A DNA stretch of 64,000 nucleotides from Escherichia hormaechei_A (lineage in GTDB: Bacteria > Pseudomonadota > Gammaproteobacteria > Enterobacterales > Enterobacteriaceae), in contig CP170191.1 of the NCBI GenBank assembly GCA_042434945.1, positions 2,542,001-2,606,000 on the forward strand, written 5' to 3'. Of the stretch, positions 1 through 7,992 are shown piece by piece. The notes under the pieces were generated by a model. That model saw nothing but the letters and a program-made list of their open reading frames with translations. It did not search any database and had not been told where the DNA came from. Every line of letters starts with the position of its first letter. Within the stretch, counting starts at the first letter, position 1. A program made the position numbers and the translations under genes.

Positions 1-2
1 TG

Positions 3-323
3 CAGCAACAGGATGCTGAAAGCCCGTTGATTATCGACGAAGGTCGTTTTCAGGCTTCATGGCGCGGTAAAATGCTTGACCTGACGCCTGCGGAATTTCG
101 TCTGCTGAAAACGCTCTCTCACGAACCAGGAAAAGTGTTCTCCCGCGAGCAATTGCTCAATCATCTTTATGACGACTACCGCGTAGTAACCGACCGCACC
201 ATCGACAGCCACATTAAAAACCTGCGCCGCAAGCTGGAATCTCTCGACGCCGAACAGTCATTTATCCGCGCCGTTTATGGCGTCGGTTACCGCTGGGAAG
301 CCGACGCCTGCCGCATCGTTTAG
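3..323 (+). CDS. baeR: BaeR response regulator, C-terminal part (5' end outside window)
   Basis: This is the 3' end of an OmpR/PhoB-type response regulator cut by the window edge. The visible residues form the winged-helix DNA-binding domain: an [11 protein letters not shown] entry helix, a VFSREQLL turn, a [13 protein letters not shown] recognition helix and a VYGVGYRWE wing. BaeR with the sensor BaeS controls envelope-stress and drug-efflux genes (mdtABCD, acrD, spy) in enterics. Identification rests on the C-terminus, which matches my recollection of E. coli BaeR, and on the neighbours yegP and trhP, which follow baeR in E. coli. The reading frame is open from position 3 to the TAG at 321-323. 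No start can be assigned. Confidence 0.93.
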
Positions 324-513
324 TTTTAGCGACATTATTTTGTTAGCCGGAGATGGCGTTCAGACCAGATCCGGCAACATTATCCCACGCATGGTCAGCA
401 AACTGACATTATCTCTCCGCCCTGGCAGGCATCAGAAAATCGCTCATACTTTAATCGGTAAACAGCACCTTTAGATGCTGTTTTCGATACACAATTTCAA
501 TCAAGGAGTCATT

Positions 514-846
514 ATGGCTGGTTGGTTTGAACTCAGTAAGAGCAGTGATAATCAGTTCCGGTTTGTGCTAAAAGCGGGCAATGGTGAGACTATCCTCACC
601 AGCGAGCTTTATACCTCAAAAGCCTCTGCGGAAAAGGGCATCGCGTCGGTGCGTAGCAACAGCCCGCAAGAAGAACGCTATGAGAAAAAAACGGCAAGTA
701 ACGGCAAATTCTATTTCAATCTGAAAGCCGCTAATCATCAAATTATCGGCTCCAGCCAGATGTACGCCACCGCGCAATCTCGTGAAACCGGAATTGCCTC
801 CGTTAAAGCCAATGGCACAAGCCAGACGGTGAAAGACAATACGTAA
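514..846 (+). CDS. yegP: YegP, DUF1508 repeat protein
   Basis: A 110-residue protein made of two tandem copies of the DUF1508 fold, roughly residues 10-58 and 61-109. Each repeat has a GxFyFxLKA-type strand (FRFVLKAGNG; FYFNLKAANH) followed by a SAEKGIASV / SRETGIASV helix. The function is unknown; DUF1508 proteins are small cytosolic proteins. The ATG at 514 follows a good Shine-Dalgarno (AAGGAG) about 7 bases upstream; the longer open frame to 475 has no such site. It lies between baeR and trhP as in E. coli and differs from K-12 YegP, as I recall it, by about one residue, so it belongs to the E. coli-like part of the window. Confidence 0.93.
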   Translation: MAGWFELSKSSDNQFRFVLKAGNGETILTSELYTSKASAEKGIASVRSNSPQEERYEKKTASNGKFYFNLKAANHQIIGSSQMYATAQSRETGIASVKANGTSQTVKDNT

Positions 847-853
847 TTACGAT

Positions 854-880
854 GCCGGGCGTGGGTTGTTGGCGTCCGGC
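854..880. repeat. REP-like imperfect palindrome after yegP
   Basis: A GCCGGGCG arm and a CGTCCGGC arm separated by 11 bases form a stable stem with one G-T pair. It resembles a half REP unit and lies 8 bases after the yegP stop. There is no clear U-tract, so it is more likely a REP-type mRNA 3'-end stabiliser than a strong terminator. Confidence 0.5.
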
Positions 881-992
881 GCTTTACCAGATCCCCCCAC
901 AGCGCTACAATGCCCGCCCTTAAAGTGGGGGCACTCCCCTAACCGCTTCATCAGGTGAAGCGGATCTGACCTGTCATCAGAACGAGAGAATT

Positions 993-2354
993 ATGTTTAA
1001 ACCGGAACTCCTTTCCCCGGCGGGAACGCTGAAAAATATGCGTTACGCTTTCGCTTATGGCGCAGATGCTGTTTATGCGGGCCAGCCGCGTTACTCCCTG
1101 CGTGTGCGCAACAACGAATTCAACCACGAAAATCTTCAGCTCGGCATCAATGAAGCCCACGCGCTGGGGAAAAAGTTTTATGTCGTGGTCAACATTGCAC
1201 CGCACAACGCCAAGCTGAAAACCTTTATCCGTGACCTGAAACCGGTGGTGGAAATGGGGCCGGATGCGCTGATTATGTCCGATCCAGGGCTGATTATGCT
1301 GGTGCGTGAGCACTTCCCTGAAATGCCGATCCACCTCTCGGTGCAGGCTAACGCCGTAAACTGGGCGACGGTGAAATTCTGGCAGCAAATGGGCCTGACC
1401 CGCGTGATCCTCTCTCGCGAGCTGTCGCTGGAAGAGATTGAAGAGATCCGCAATCAGGTGCCGGATATGGAGATCGAGATCTTCGTTCACGGCGCACTGT
1501 GCATGGCCTACTCCGGTCGCTGCCTGCTCTCTGGCTATATCAACAAGCGCGATCCGAACCAGGGTACCTGCACCAACGCCTGCCGCTGGGAGTACAACGT
1601 CCAGGAAGGGAAAGAAGATGACGTTGGCAACATCGTACACAAGTACGAGCCGATTCCGGTGCAAAATGTTGAGCCGACGCTGGGTATCGGCGCGCCAACC
1701 GACAAAGTGTTTATGATCGAAGAAGCCCAGCGTCCGGGCGAGTATATGACCGCGTTTGAAGATGAGCACGGCACTTACATCATGAACTCGAAAGATCTGC
1801 GCGCCATCGCCCATGTAGAACGCCTGACCAAAATGGGCGTGCATTCGCTGAAAATCGAAGGCCGTACTAAATCTTTCTACTATTGCGCACGCACCGCACA
1901 GGTTTACCGTAAAGCTATCGATGACGCCGCTGCGGGCAAACCGTTCGATACCAGCCTGCTGGAAACTCTGGAAGGTCTGGCGCATCGTGGCTATACCGAA
2001 GGTTTCCTGCGTCGTCATACTCACGACGATTATCAGAACTACGAATACGGTTATTCAGTTTCTGACCGCCAGCAGTTTGTTGGTGAGTTTACCGGTGAGC
2101 GCAAGGGGGACCTCGCGGCGGTAGCGGTGAAAAATAAATTCTCCGTTGGCGACAGCCTTGAGCTGATGACGCCGCAAGGCAACATTAACTTTACCCTTGA
2201 GCACATGGAAAACGCCAAAGGTGAAGCGATGCCGGTCGCACCAGGCGATGGTTATACTGTGTGGCTCCCGGTCCCGCAGGATCTTGAGCTCAATTACGCT
2301 CTGCTGATGCGTAATTTCTCCGGGGAAACCACGCGTAACCCACACGGTAAGTGA
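993..2354 (+). CDS. trhP: TrhP (YegQ), prephenate-dependent tRNA U34 hydroxylation protein, peptidase U32 family
   Basis: A 453-residue U32-family protein. In E. coli TrhP/YegQ takes part in forming 5-hydroxyuridine at the tRNA wobble position, the precursor of cmo5U and mcmo5U, in a prephenate-dependent route parallel to TrhO. The U32 signature is present: EIFVHGALCMAYSGRC with the following LLSGY around residues 160-180, including the two cysteines of the signature; further cysteines (GTCTNACRW) lie just downstream, a pattern linked to an Fe-S cluster in the family. The N-terminal half is a TIM-barrel-like domain (ELLSPAGTL at the start). The protein appears practically identical to K-12 YegQ. 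The start is ATG with a GAGAG Shine-Dalgarno. It precedes the sRNA cyaR. Confidence 0.95.
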   Translation: MFKPELLSPAGTLKNMRYAFAYGADAVYAGQPRYSLRVRNNEFNHENLQLGINEAHALGKKFYVVVNIAPHNAKLKTFIRDLKPVVEMGPDALIMSDPGLIMLVREHFPEMPIHLSVQANAVNWATVKFWQQMGLTRVILSRELSLEEIEEIRNQVPDMEIEIFVHGALCMAYSGRCLLSGYINKRDPNQGTCTNACRWEYNVQEGKEDDVGNIVHKYEPIPVQNVEPTLGIGAPTDKVFMIEEAQRPGEYMTAFEDEHGTYIMNSKDLRAIAHVERLTKMGVHSLKIEGRTKSFYYCARTAQVYRKAIDDAAAGKPFDTSLLETLEGLAHRGYTEGFLRRHTHDDYQNYEYGYSVSDRQQFVGEFTGERKGDLAAVAVKNKFSVGDSLELMTPQGNINFTLEHMENAKGEAMPVAPGDGYTVWLPVPQDLELNYALLMRNFSGETTRNPHGK

Positions 2355-2388
2355 TTAATTTCGATTATTTTTCCCGGATGGAAAATTC

Positions 2389-2431
2389 TTAGAAACCGAT
2401 CACATACAGCTACATTTATTAAGGTTATCAT
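2389..2431 (+). promoter_or_regulatory. cyaR promoter with CRP-type site
   Basis: A CRP-like palindrome TTAGA-N6-TCACA (2389-2404) has one perfect half-site and is centred about 42 bases upstream of the inferred transcription start at 2439. A TATCAT -10 element lies at 2426-2431. This fits the known activation of CyaR by cAMP-CRP. The TSS is inferred from similarity to the E. coli sRNA, not measured. Confidence 0.75.
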
Positions 2432-2438
2432 CCGTTTC

Positions 2439-2527
2439 GCTGAAAAACATAACCCATAAAATGCTAGCTGTACCAGGAACCACCTCCTTAGCCTGTGTAA
2501 TCTCCCTTACACGGGCTTATTTTTTTT
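2439..2527 (+). ncRNA. cyaR: CyaR small regulatory RNA (RyeE)
   Basis: An Hfq-dependent trans-acting sRNA of about 87 nt. In E. coli and Salmonella it is induced by cAMP-CRP and represses ompX, luxS, nadE and yqaE by base-pairing over their ribosome binding sites. The seed-bearing loop (ACCACCTCCTTA, an anti-Shine-Dalgarno-like stretch at about 2480-2491) and the terminator hairpin (GCCTGTGTAA...TTACACGGGC followed by a T-run) are intact. The sequence appears identical to the K-12 RNA as I recall it, and it sits directly after trhP as in E. coli. The terminator doubles as a P2-type phage attachment core, discussed separately. Confidence 0.95.
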
Positions 2528-2530
2528 ACC
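2504..2530 (+). repeat. Left copy of attachment-core direct repeat (cyaR terminator)
   Basis: CCCTTACACGGGCTTAT plus a T-run and ACC. A second copy with one substitution (CCCTTACGCGGGCTTAT, T-run, ACC) lies at 4403-4427 in the same orientation. From memory this is the core of the phage P2 locI attachment site; K-12 keeps the P2-like remnant ogrK at the same place. The left copy is the intact sRNA terminator. Confidence 0.8.
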
Positions 2531-2751
2531 CCTGAAAGTTAAAATGGAGTTGCGTTGACCTGGTGGGGGGTCGTGTCGGCATTTGGCATAGCATATAAGG
2601 GAATCGTACAGACAAAGGATCTGTATCCCATCTTTTAATGGATTAGAGAGGGATGAAAACTATTCGGGACATTCCTAATTGTAAGAGATGGCAGCCCCCT
2701 TACTCTTGATTCAATAACAGCCTACGATTCACCTGGACGGAGAGAGATGAA

Positions 2752-3717
2752 GTGACATTCCCAGGTCAGTTTTCAAAGGATATTCCAGATTACGAAATCG
2801 CACGCAGTCTTGGTCTTGCCTCTGGCTGCGATATAAATTTCACAGTACTTGCAGGTCAACTGGACTGTAGCAGAAATTTTAATCAGGCCGGGATTATCTA
2901 CTCAGACGGTGCACGTCAGTGGTTAGTACGGCCATCAAGAAGAATTGCGACACCAAACGAAAGCTCGGTTAGTCATGTAGTCATAACCAAAGTAAATGCC
3001 TCATTAGTTAACCCTGTTCAGGCAACAACGGCGACGATTAAGTCCCCTTCCCTGGCAACTGAAATTGGTTCAACGGCAATTTCCTGCGGAGCCGCAATAC
3101 TTACTGTTGTTCTTGCGGCAGGTGCCGGCATGGCTATTCCACTCACCGCAGGGTCTTCCGGTGCTATAGCCGCTGTGATCTTGGCCGGTGGTGTTGCGAC
3201 AGGAATTCAATGTGCAAATGGGCTTGGCCGCCTGTCGTTGATTGCTATGAATCATGATGACTATGTTGCGTGGATGGACTCCCAGGAGTGGTATACAGCA
3301 ACCAACACAGCCCTGGATGCGATTTCTCTTGCCGGGGCTGCTGCGGGTTTAAAAAGCGCTGTATTGACCTATCGCCTTCTTAACCGTTCATCGTCTGAGA
3401 GTTTGCTCTCTTTATTACAAAAAATGAGCCGGGCTGACCGTACGCGATTAACAGAGGAGATTATTCGTATCCGCAATCCCGGCATCTCGAATTCAGGTGT
3501 AAAAGCCGCAATGAAAGCAGGCGTGTATCCTAAACGTTATCCGTCAGAAGCGTTGCAGTTGCTCTTACAGCGTGAGTTGCTGAACACCATTTCAAATTCC
3601 TCTGCCTTTGTTGGAAGTGCTATCTCAGGAAATATCAGAAATCCGCAGAATGTTGCACAAACGGGTAAATACATTTTTGGTTTAATTCAGTCTTTTTCAT
3701 TTACAGGAAGTTATTGA
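2752..3717 (+). CDS. Hypothetical protein with central glycine-rich hydrophobic hairpin; candidate membrane-active toxin
   Basis: A 321-residue protein I cannot assign to a characterised family. The start is GTG with GGAGAGAG about 6 bases upstream; a closer ATG at 2747 ends after two codons. Residues 1-100 are polar with no signal peptide. Residues about 107-152 are two hydrophobic, Gly/Ala-rich stretches separated by a short turn, like the helical hairpin of pore-forming or membrane-inserting toxins. The C-terminal 160 residues are basic and helix-rich. The next gene starts 7 bases downstream and encodes a four-helix membrane protein, an arrangement typical of an effector with a membrane immunity protein. 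That pairing is inference from architecture and spacing only. The AT-leaning base composition and location inside attachment repeats point to horizontal acquisition. Confidence 0.6.
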   Translation: MTFPGQFSKDIPDYEIARSLGLASGCDINFTVLAGQLDCSRNFNQAGIIYSDGARQWLVRPSRRIATPNESSVSHVVITKVNASLVNPVQATTATIKSPSLATEIGSTAISCGAAILTVVLAAGAGMAIPLTAGSSGAIAAVILAGGVATGIQCANGLGRLSLIAMNHDDYVAWMDSQEWYTATNTALDAISLAGAAAGLKSAVLTYRLLNRSSSESLLSLLQKMSRADRTRLTEEIIRIRNPGISNSGVKAAMKAGVYPKRYPSEALQLLLQRELLNTISNSSAFVGSAISGNIRNPQNVAQTGKYIFGLIQSFSFTGSY

Positions 3718-3724
3718 CTCGTCC

Positions 3725-4324
3725 ATGATGAAATACATTAAAAATAGCCTTACATTAAGTGCCTTGGTTAACAGTAAAATGGCGACCGATGATCTCCACC
3801 AGCTTGAAACATTAAAAGAAGAATTAAAAGATCAGTTCGGCGTTCCTGTGGGCGTACATATGACAGGGATTCCTCTGGCAGTTAGCACATTACTTGCTAT
3901 TTTTTGCTACGCCATGGTGCAAGTTTCCCTCTGGCTGTTGCTGTTTCGCTGGCTCGGCTTAGCTGAATTTAAGGTTATGATGGGAGTATTCATTGCAGCA
4001 ATTGTGTATTGTCTGATAGTGATGAGCACGATGTTTCTGACTACACGGGGATCTTTGCCTGGATATAAACTGCATATTTTCGTCATTACGCTGACAGGCA
4101 TAATGAGCATCGTTTATTTCATCTGGACAGGGATTTCGCTTTTAATCGGCCCTGTTGAGAACTACACACCGCAAATAACCTCTTTGTTGGGGCTGGTTTT
4201 TTTCTGTCTGAACATTAAGTGGATGGATTCATCGATTTTTTACCGTTCAATTGCGCTAACGCTACATAATCGGGTCTGGCGTAAGCAGCTCAAAATTGAG
4301 GCAAGGCCAACGTCAGGCCTCTAA
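3725..4324 (+). CDS. Hypothetical four-helix inner-membrane protein; candidate immunity partner
   Basis: A 199-residue protein (198 if the second ATG at 3728 is used). About 48 cytosolic-looking N-terminal residues contain an amphipathic, charged segment (HQLETLKEELKDQF). Four predicted transmembrane helices follow at about residues 50-72, 84-105, 115-140 and 150-166, then a basic tail. No enzyme motif is visible. It starts 7 bases after the stop of the upstream ORF and is very likely co-transcribed with it. A small polytopic protein behind a protein with a membrane-hairpin would suit an immunity role, but a transport or accessory role cannot be excluded. I do not recognise a named family. 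Confidence 0.6.
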   Translation: MMKYIKNSLTLSALVNSKMATDDLHQLETLKEELKDQFGVPVGVHMTGIPLAVSTLLAIFCYAMVQVSLWLLLFRWLGLAEFKVMMGVFIAAIVYCLIVMSTMFLTTRGSLPGYKLHIFVITLTGIMSIVYFIWTGISLLIGPVENYTPQITSLLGLVFFCLNIKWMDSSIFYRSIALTLHNRVWRKQLKIEARPTSGL

Positions 4325-4402
4325 CGTTGACCACAATTGCCATTTGAGTACCAGTAACAGCCATGTAAGCGCTACGGGGTTCTTTGGTCGGGTTCAAAGG
4401 CC

Positions 4403-4427
4403 CCCTTACGCGGGCTTATTTTTTACC
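4403..4427 (+). repeat. Right copy of attachment-core direct repeat
   Basis: CCCTTACGCGGGCTTAT with T-run and ACC, matching the cyaR terminator core at 2504-2530 with one substitution. It is not preceded by the rest of cyaR, so it is the expected second att junction rather than a second sRNA gene. It may still work as a terminator for the islet mRNA. Confidence 0.75.
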
Positions 4428-4502
4428 TTTCATCCTGTTCTTACCCGCTTTTTCCTTCTCTGGGATACACTCTTTCTATAGTTAAAAAAGGGAGCAACCC
4501 GG

Positions 4503-5402
4503 ATGGCATCCTATCCAGACAGTTTATTAATTCTCAATGGCAAAAGTGCAGGCAACGATCTGTTGCGCCAGGCGATCACCGAATTGCGTGAAGATGGCGC
4601 GCGTATTCACGTGCGGGTGACCTTCGAAAAAGGCGATGCGGCACGCTATATCGACGAAGGCATCAGGTTAGGCGCTGAGACCATCATTTCAGGCGGCGGC
4701 GACGGAACAATCAACGAGATCGCTGGCGCGCTTATTGACCTCAACACAGCACATCGCCCGGTGATGGGCATTTTACCGCTCGGTACCGCCAATGATTTTG
4801 CCACCAGCGCCGGCATACCTGAGGATTTAGGCAAAGCGCTGCAACTGGCTATCCTCGGGAAAGCGACCGCCGTCGACATTGCGCAGGTGAATGAAAGAAC
4901 CTGTTTTATCAACATGGCAACGGGCGGTTTCGGCACGCGGATCACCAGCGAAACGCCGGAGAAGCTGAAAGCCGCGCTGGGCGGCGTCTCGTACCTCATT
5001 CACGGCCTGATGCGCATGGACACCCTCAAGCCCGACAGTTGTGAAATCCACGGTGAGAACTTCCACTGGCAGGGCGACGCGCTGGTGATTGGTATCGGCA
5101 ACGGACGTCAGGCAGGCGGCGGACAGCAGCTTTGCCCGGAAGCCCTGATTAATGATGGTCAGCTACAGCTGCGCATTTTTACTGGCGACGGGCTGCTGCC
5201 CGCGCTGTTTACGACGCTGACGCAGCCAGAGGAGAGCCCCAATATCATCGCCGGGAAATCCGCGTGGTTTGAAGTGATCGCCCCACACGGCATGACCTTT
5301 AACCTTGATGGCGAACCGCTGAGCGGAGAGAAATTCCGCATCGAAGTTGTTCCGGGCGCGTTGCAGTGCCGATTACCGCCGGATTGTCAGCTCTTGCGCT
5401 GA
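4503..5402 (+). CDS. yegS: YegS, lipid kinase of the diacylglycerol kinase superfamily
   Basis: A 299-residue DAGK-catalytic-domain lipid kinase; E. coli YegS phosphorylates phosphatidylglycerol in vitro. The nucleotide-binding signature GGGDGTINE is at about residues 62-70, and the PLGTANDFA motif at about 95-103. The C-terminal beta-sandwich carries the conserved FNLDGEPLSG segment. The ATG at 4503 has GGGAG upstream. Several positions differ from K-12 YegS (for example the first 20 residues and 80-95), so this is a diverged orthologue, in contrast to the near-identical trhP upstream. It is convergent with the ABC operon across a perfect palindrome. Confidence 0.95.
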   Translation: MASYPDSLLILNGKSAGNDLLRQAITELREDGARIHVRVTFEKGDAARYIDEGIRLGAETIISGGGDGTINEIAGALIDLNTAHRPVMGILPLGTANDFATSAGIPEDLGKALQLAILGKATAVDIAQVNERTCFINMATGGFGTRITSETPEKLKAALGGVSYLIHGLMRMDTLKPDSCEIHGENFHWQGDALVIGIGNGRQAGGGQQLCPEALINDGQLQLRIFTGDGLLPALFTTLTQPEESPNIIAGKSAWFEVIAPHGMTFNLDGEPLSGEKFRIEVVPGALQCRLPPDCQLLR

Positions 5403-5408
5403 TGGTTT

Positions 5409-5468
5409 GCCGGGTGGCGGCTACGCCTTACCCGGCCTACAGGACCGATCGCGTAGCCGCCACCCGGC
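5409..5468. repeat. REP/BIME-type palindrome between yegS and the ABC operon
   Basis: Perfect 18-base arms (GCCGGGTGGCGGCTACGC at 5409-5426 and its complement at 5451-5468) around a 24-base centre. The same GCCGGGTGGCGGC core recurs near 40.7, 44.1 and 56.7 kb. Lying between convergent genes, it probably acts as a bidirectional mRNA 3' end. Confidence 0.85.
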
Positions 5469-5471
5469 TAC

Positions 5472-6245
5472 CTAATACACCGCCACCTCCCGCGCCATCT
5501 CGCGGGAATACTGCTGTGAGGCATTGACCAGCATCCGCGTATAGTCGGTTTTGGCCTGCCCGGCGACCAGTTCGTCCACCGTCAGGCTTTCAAGGATTTT
5601 GCCATACTGCATTACCGCCACCTTCTGACACAGATGGGCAATCACGCCCAGATCGTGGGTCACCATCAGGTAGGTCAGGTTCGACTCACGCTGAAGTTCC
5701 GCCAGCAGGTTGAGGATTTCCGCCTGCACCGAGACGTCCAGCGCCGAGGTAGGTTCATCCAGCAGCAGCACCTGCGGCTCCAGAATCAGCGCCCTGGCAA
5801 TCGCCACGCGCTGGCGCTGCCCGCCGGAAAGCTGGTGCGGATAGCGATCGCGAAACGCCCGATTAAGCCCAACTCTATCCAGCAGGGCGTGAACGCGCCG
5901 CTCCCGATCTTTTATGCGGTGAATGTGCAGCGGCTCTTCCAGAATATCGCCGATGGTGTGACGCGGATGCAAAGAGCCGTACGGATCCTGAAATACCATC
6001 TGCACCCGGCGGCAGCGTTCCTGGCTGATACGTTTTTCCAGCCGCTTGCCGTTAATCGCCAGCTCGCCCTCCCAGTGGGTAAACAGCCCGGCAAGGCATT
6101 TCAGCACCGTGGTTTTGCCCGAACCGGACTCCCCCACCAGGCCGTAAATCTCCCCCTCCCTCACGCTGATATTCACATCGTCCAGCACCTGATTACGCTT
6201 CTCGCCCTCGCCAAACGTCAGGTTAAGGTGTTGTATCTCGATCAT
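5472..6245 (-). CDS. ABC transporter ATP-binding protein, oligopeptide/dipeptide type (second ATPase)
   Basis: A 257-residue ATPase of the Dpp/Opp/Gsi subfamily, last gene of the leftward importer operon. Walker A is GESGSGKTT (about residues 37-45), the Q-loop lies near MVFQDPYGSL, the signature is LSGGQRQRV, Walker B is VLLLDEPTSALD, and the H-switch is in MVTHDLG. It would form a heterodimer with the ATPase encoded 9 bases upstream (start 7082) and energise import by the two permeases. Unlike many DppF/OppF proteins it lacks a clear cysteine-rich C-terminal extension. The substrate cannot be read from the sequence. Confidence 0.9.
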   Translation of the reverse strand: MIEIQHLNLTFGEGEKRNQVLDDVNISVREGEIYGLVGESGSGKTTVLKCLAGLFTHWEGELAINGKRLEKRISQERCRRVQMVFQDPYGSLHPRHTIGDILEEPLHIHRIKDRERRVHALLDRVGLNRAFRDRYPHQLSGGQRQRVAIARALILEPQVLLLDEPTSALDVSVQAEILNLLAELQRESNLTYLMVTHDLGVIAHLCQKVAVMQYGKILESLTVDELVAGQAKTDYTRMLVNASQQYSREMAREVAVY

Positions 6246-6254
6246 CTCTGCTCC

Positions 6255-7082
6255 TTACTCGGTGAGCCAGCTGGCCTGACGCTGTAATACCGGCAGCGTC
6301 GGTCGGCGATGGTTGATTTCCGGTAGCGCGCTGATGAGCCCCTGGGTGTAGGGATGCCTGGCGTTGTGCAGATCCTTCGCGGCAATCGACTCCACCACCC
6401 GTCCGGCGTACATCACCAGCACCCGGTCGCAGAAGCTGCGCACCAGGTTGATGTCGTGGCTGATAAAGATCAGCCCCAGACCGCGGGACTGCACCAGGTC
6501 ATCCAGTAACCCCAGCACCTGCAAGCGCACCGACACGTCCAGCGCCGAAGTCGGCTCGTCGGCAATGACCAGCTCGGGATCGGCGATCAGCATCATGGCG
6601 ATCATGATGCGTTGCCCCTGCCCGCCGGAAATCTCGTGCGGACAGAGGTGATACACCCGCTCCGGCTGGCGAATGCGCACCACGTCGAGCATCTCCAGCA
6701 CTCTGGCTTTGGCTTCCGCCTTGCGCCCCGGATGATGGGTCAGCCAGGCTTCGGCAATTTGGTCGCCCACGCACACCACCGGGTTAAGGGAGTATTTCGG
6801 GTCCTGCATGATCATCGAGATGCGCTTGCCGCGAATGCCGCGCATCTGCGCCTCGCTGACGGCCTGTAAATCGACATCGCCAAACTGCATCCGCGCGGCG
6901 CTGATTTGCGCTTTGGCCGGATGCAGGCGCAGCAGCGCCCGCCCGACGGTGGATTTACCGGAACCGGATTCACCGACAATCGCCAGCTTTTCGCGTCCGA
7001 GCTGGAAAGAGACGCCGCGCACCGCGTGGGTGACCGCGTCGCCGTTGATAAAATCGACGTGGAGATCGCGCACGTCGAGCAT
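6255..7082 (-). CDS. ABC transporter ATP-binding protein, oligopeptide/dipeptide type (first ATPase)
   Basis: A 275-residue DppD/OppD-like ATPase. Walker A is GESGSGKST, the signature is the variant ISGGQGQRI, Walker B is LVIADEPTSALD and the H-loop is FISHDIN. The C-terminus carries the HPYTQGL motif typical of the oligopeptide ATPase extension. The start is ATG at 7082, five bases beyond the permease stop, because family homology begins at MLDVRDLHVDF. A longer in-frame ORF reaches 7124 but overlaps the permease gene by 38 bases with non-family residues. It is followed after 9 bases by the partner ATPase. Confidence 0.9.
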   Translation of the reverse strand: MLDVRDLHVDFINGDAVTHAVRGVSFQLGREKLAIVGESGSGKSTVGRALLRLHPAKAQISAARMQFGDVDLQAVSEAQMRGIRGKRISMIMQDPKYSLNPVVCVGDQIAEAWLTHHPGRKAEAKARVLEMLDVVRIRQPERVYHLCPHEISGGQGQRIMIAMMLIADPELVIADEPTSALDVSVRLQVLGLLDDLVQSRGLGLIFISHDINLVRSFCDRVLVMYAGRVVESIAAKDLHNARHPYTQGLISALPEINHRRPTLPVLQRQASWLTE

Positions 7083-7086
7083 CGGG

Positions 7087-7992
7087 TTATTCGCTACGAG
7101 GATCGAGGATGTCACGCAGGCCATCTCCTAAGAAGTTGAACGCCAGACTGTTGATCAGGATCGCCAGCCCCGGAATAGTCACCACCCACCAGCACTCCAT
7201 CATGTAGGTACGACCGCTGGAGATCATCGCTCCCCACTCCGGCTCCGGCGGCTGTGCGCCAAGGCCAAGAAAGCCCAGCCCGGCGGCGGTGAGAATGATC
7301 CCCGCCATGTTCATGGTGATGCGGATAATCACTGACGGCAGGCACAGCGGGACAATGTGACGCCACAGTACGCGCACCGGGGAAGCACCCTGAAGCCGCA
7401 CGGCGGAGATAAAATCGGCCTGGCGCAGAGAGAGGGTTTCGGCGCGCGCCAGACGGGCAATCGGCGGCCAGGCGGTGAGCGTAATCGCAATCACCACGTG
7501 CTCCAGCCCCGGCCCGAGCGCCGCGACAAACGCCAGCGCCAGCACCAGGCTCGGGAAGGAGATAAAGATATCGGTGACGCGCATCAGCACCGCGTCCACC
7601 CTGCCGCCGAAGTAGCCTGCGGTCACGCCCAGCAGCAGTCCCAGCGGGCCAACGGTCACGGAGACCAGCAGCACGATGTAGAGCGTGATGCGCGCGCCGT
7701 ACACCAGCCGGCTGAAGATGTCCCGGCCAAACTCGTCGGTGCCGAACCAGTGCAGTGCGTTCGGGGCGACCAGCGCGTTATTGAGGTCCTGCACCAGCGG
7801 GTTGTACGGCGCGATCAGCGGGGCAAACGCCGCCACAATCAGCAGCAGCAGGATAATCCCGCCGCCGATGGCGGTGAGCGGATTGCGCGCCATCTTGCCG
7901 ACGAAGCCCGCGGCGCGGCCCAGCGTGCGTCTGATACGCTGGCGGCGTTCGGATGGCCCGGTCCCCAGCGGCGAATCCAGAGAAACGGTCAT
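7087..7992 (-). CDS. ABC transporter permease, DppC/OppC type
   Basis: A 301-residue inner-membrane permease with an N-terminal cytosolic tail, a first helix (LTAIGGGIILLLLIVAAFAP) and a periplasmic stretch containing HWFGTDEFGRDIFSRL, the hallmark of DppC-type proteins. A five-helix BPD_transp_1 domain follows. The EAA loop facing the ATPase is at the LARAETLSLRQADFISAVRLQG region (about residues 200-225). It overlaps the upstream DppB-type gene by 4 bases, so the two are translationally coupled and presumably form the heterodimeric channel. Confidence 0.9.
   Translation of the reverse strand: MTVSLDSPLGTGPSERRQRIRRTLGRAAGFVGKMARNPLTAIGGGIILLLLIVAAFAPLIAPYNPLVQDLNNALVAPNALHWFGTDEFGRDIFSRLVYGARITLYIVLLVSVTVGPLGLLLGVTAGYFGGRVDAVLMRVTDIFISFPSLVLALAFVAALGPGLEHVVIAITLTAWPPIARLARAETLSLRQADFISAVRLQGASPVRVLWRHIVPLCLPSVIIRITMNMAGIILTAAGLGFLGLGAQPPEPEWGAMISSGRTYMMECWWVVTIPGLAILINSLAFNFLGDGLRDILDPRSE

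Larger units (their letters stand above)
2504..4427. mobile_element. Two-gene islet bounded by P2-type attachment repeats
   Basis: About 1.9 kb lies between two direct copies of the cyaR terminator/attachment core. It holds two same-strand genes of unknown function (2752-3717 and 3725-4324) and no recognisable integrase, capsid, tail or ogr gene. The simplest reading is a cargo segment or heavily deleted remnant of a P2-like prophage. The 2531-2751 stretch has no gene I can recognise; an AG-rich ribosome binding site precedes the first ORF. Confidence 0.65.

Noticed and set aside
951..2024. Long ORF of 357 codons on the minus strand opposite trhP
   Set aside because: It is the antisense shadow of a highly conserved gene, with no family features and no ribosome site.
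2531..2751. Remnant of the P2 ogr gene as in K-12
   Set aside because: No frame encodes the zinc-finger Cys pattern of Ogr.
4403..4427. A second cyaR-like sRNA gene
   Set aside because: Only the terminator core is repeated; the seed region and promoter are absent.
4296..4481. 61-codon ORF across the right attachment repeat
   Set aside because: It overlaps the end of the membrane-protein gene and runs through the repeat and terminator-like T-run; no protein features.
5409..5468. CRISPR-like repeat
   Set aside because: Single palindrome with no regularly spaced copies; it belongs to the REP family.
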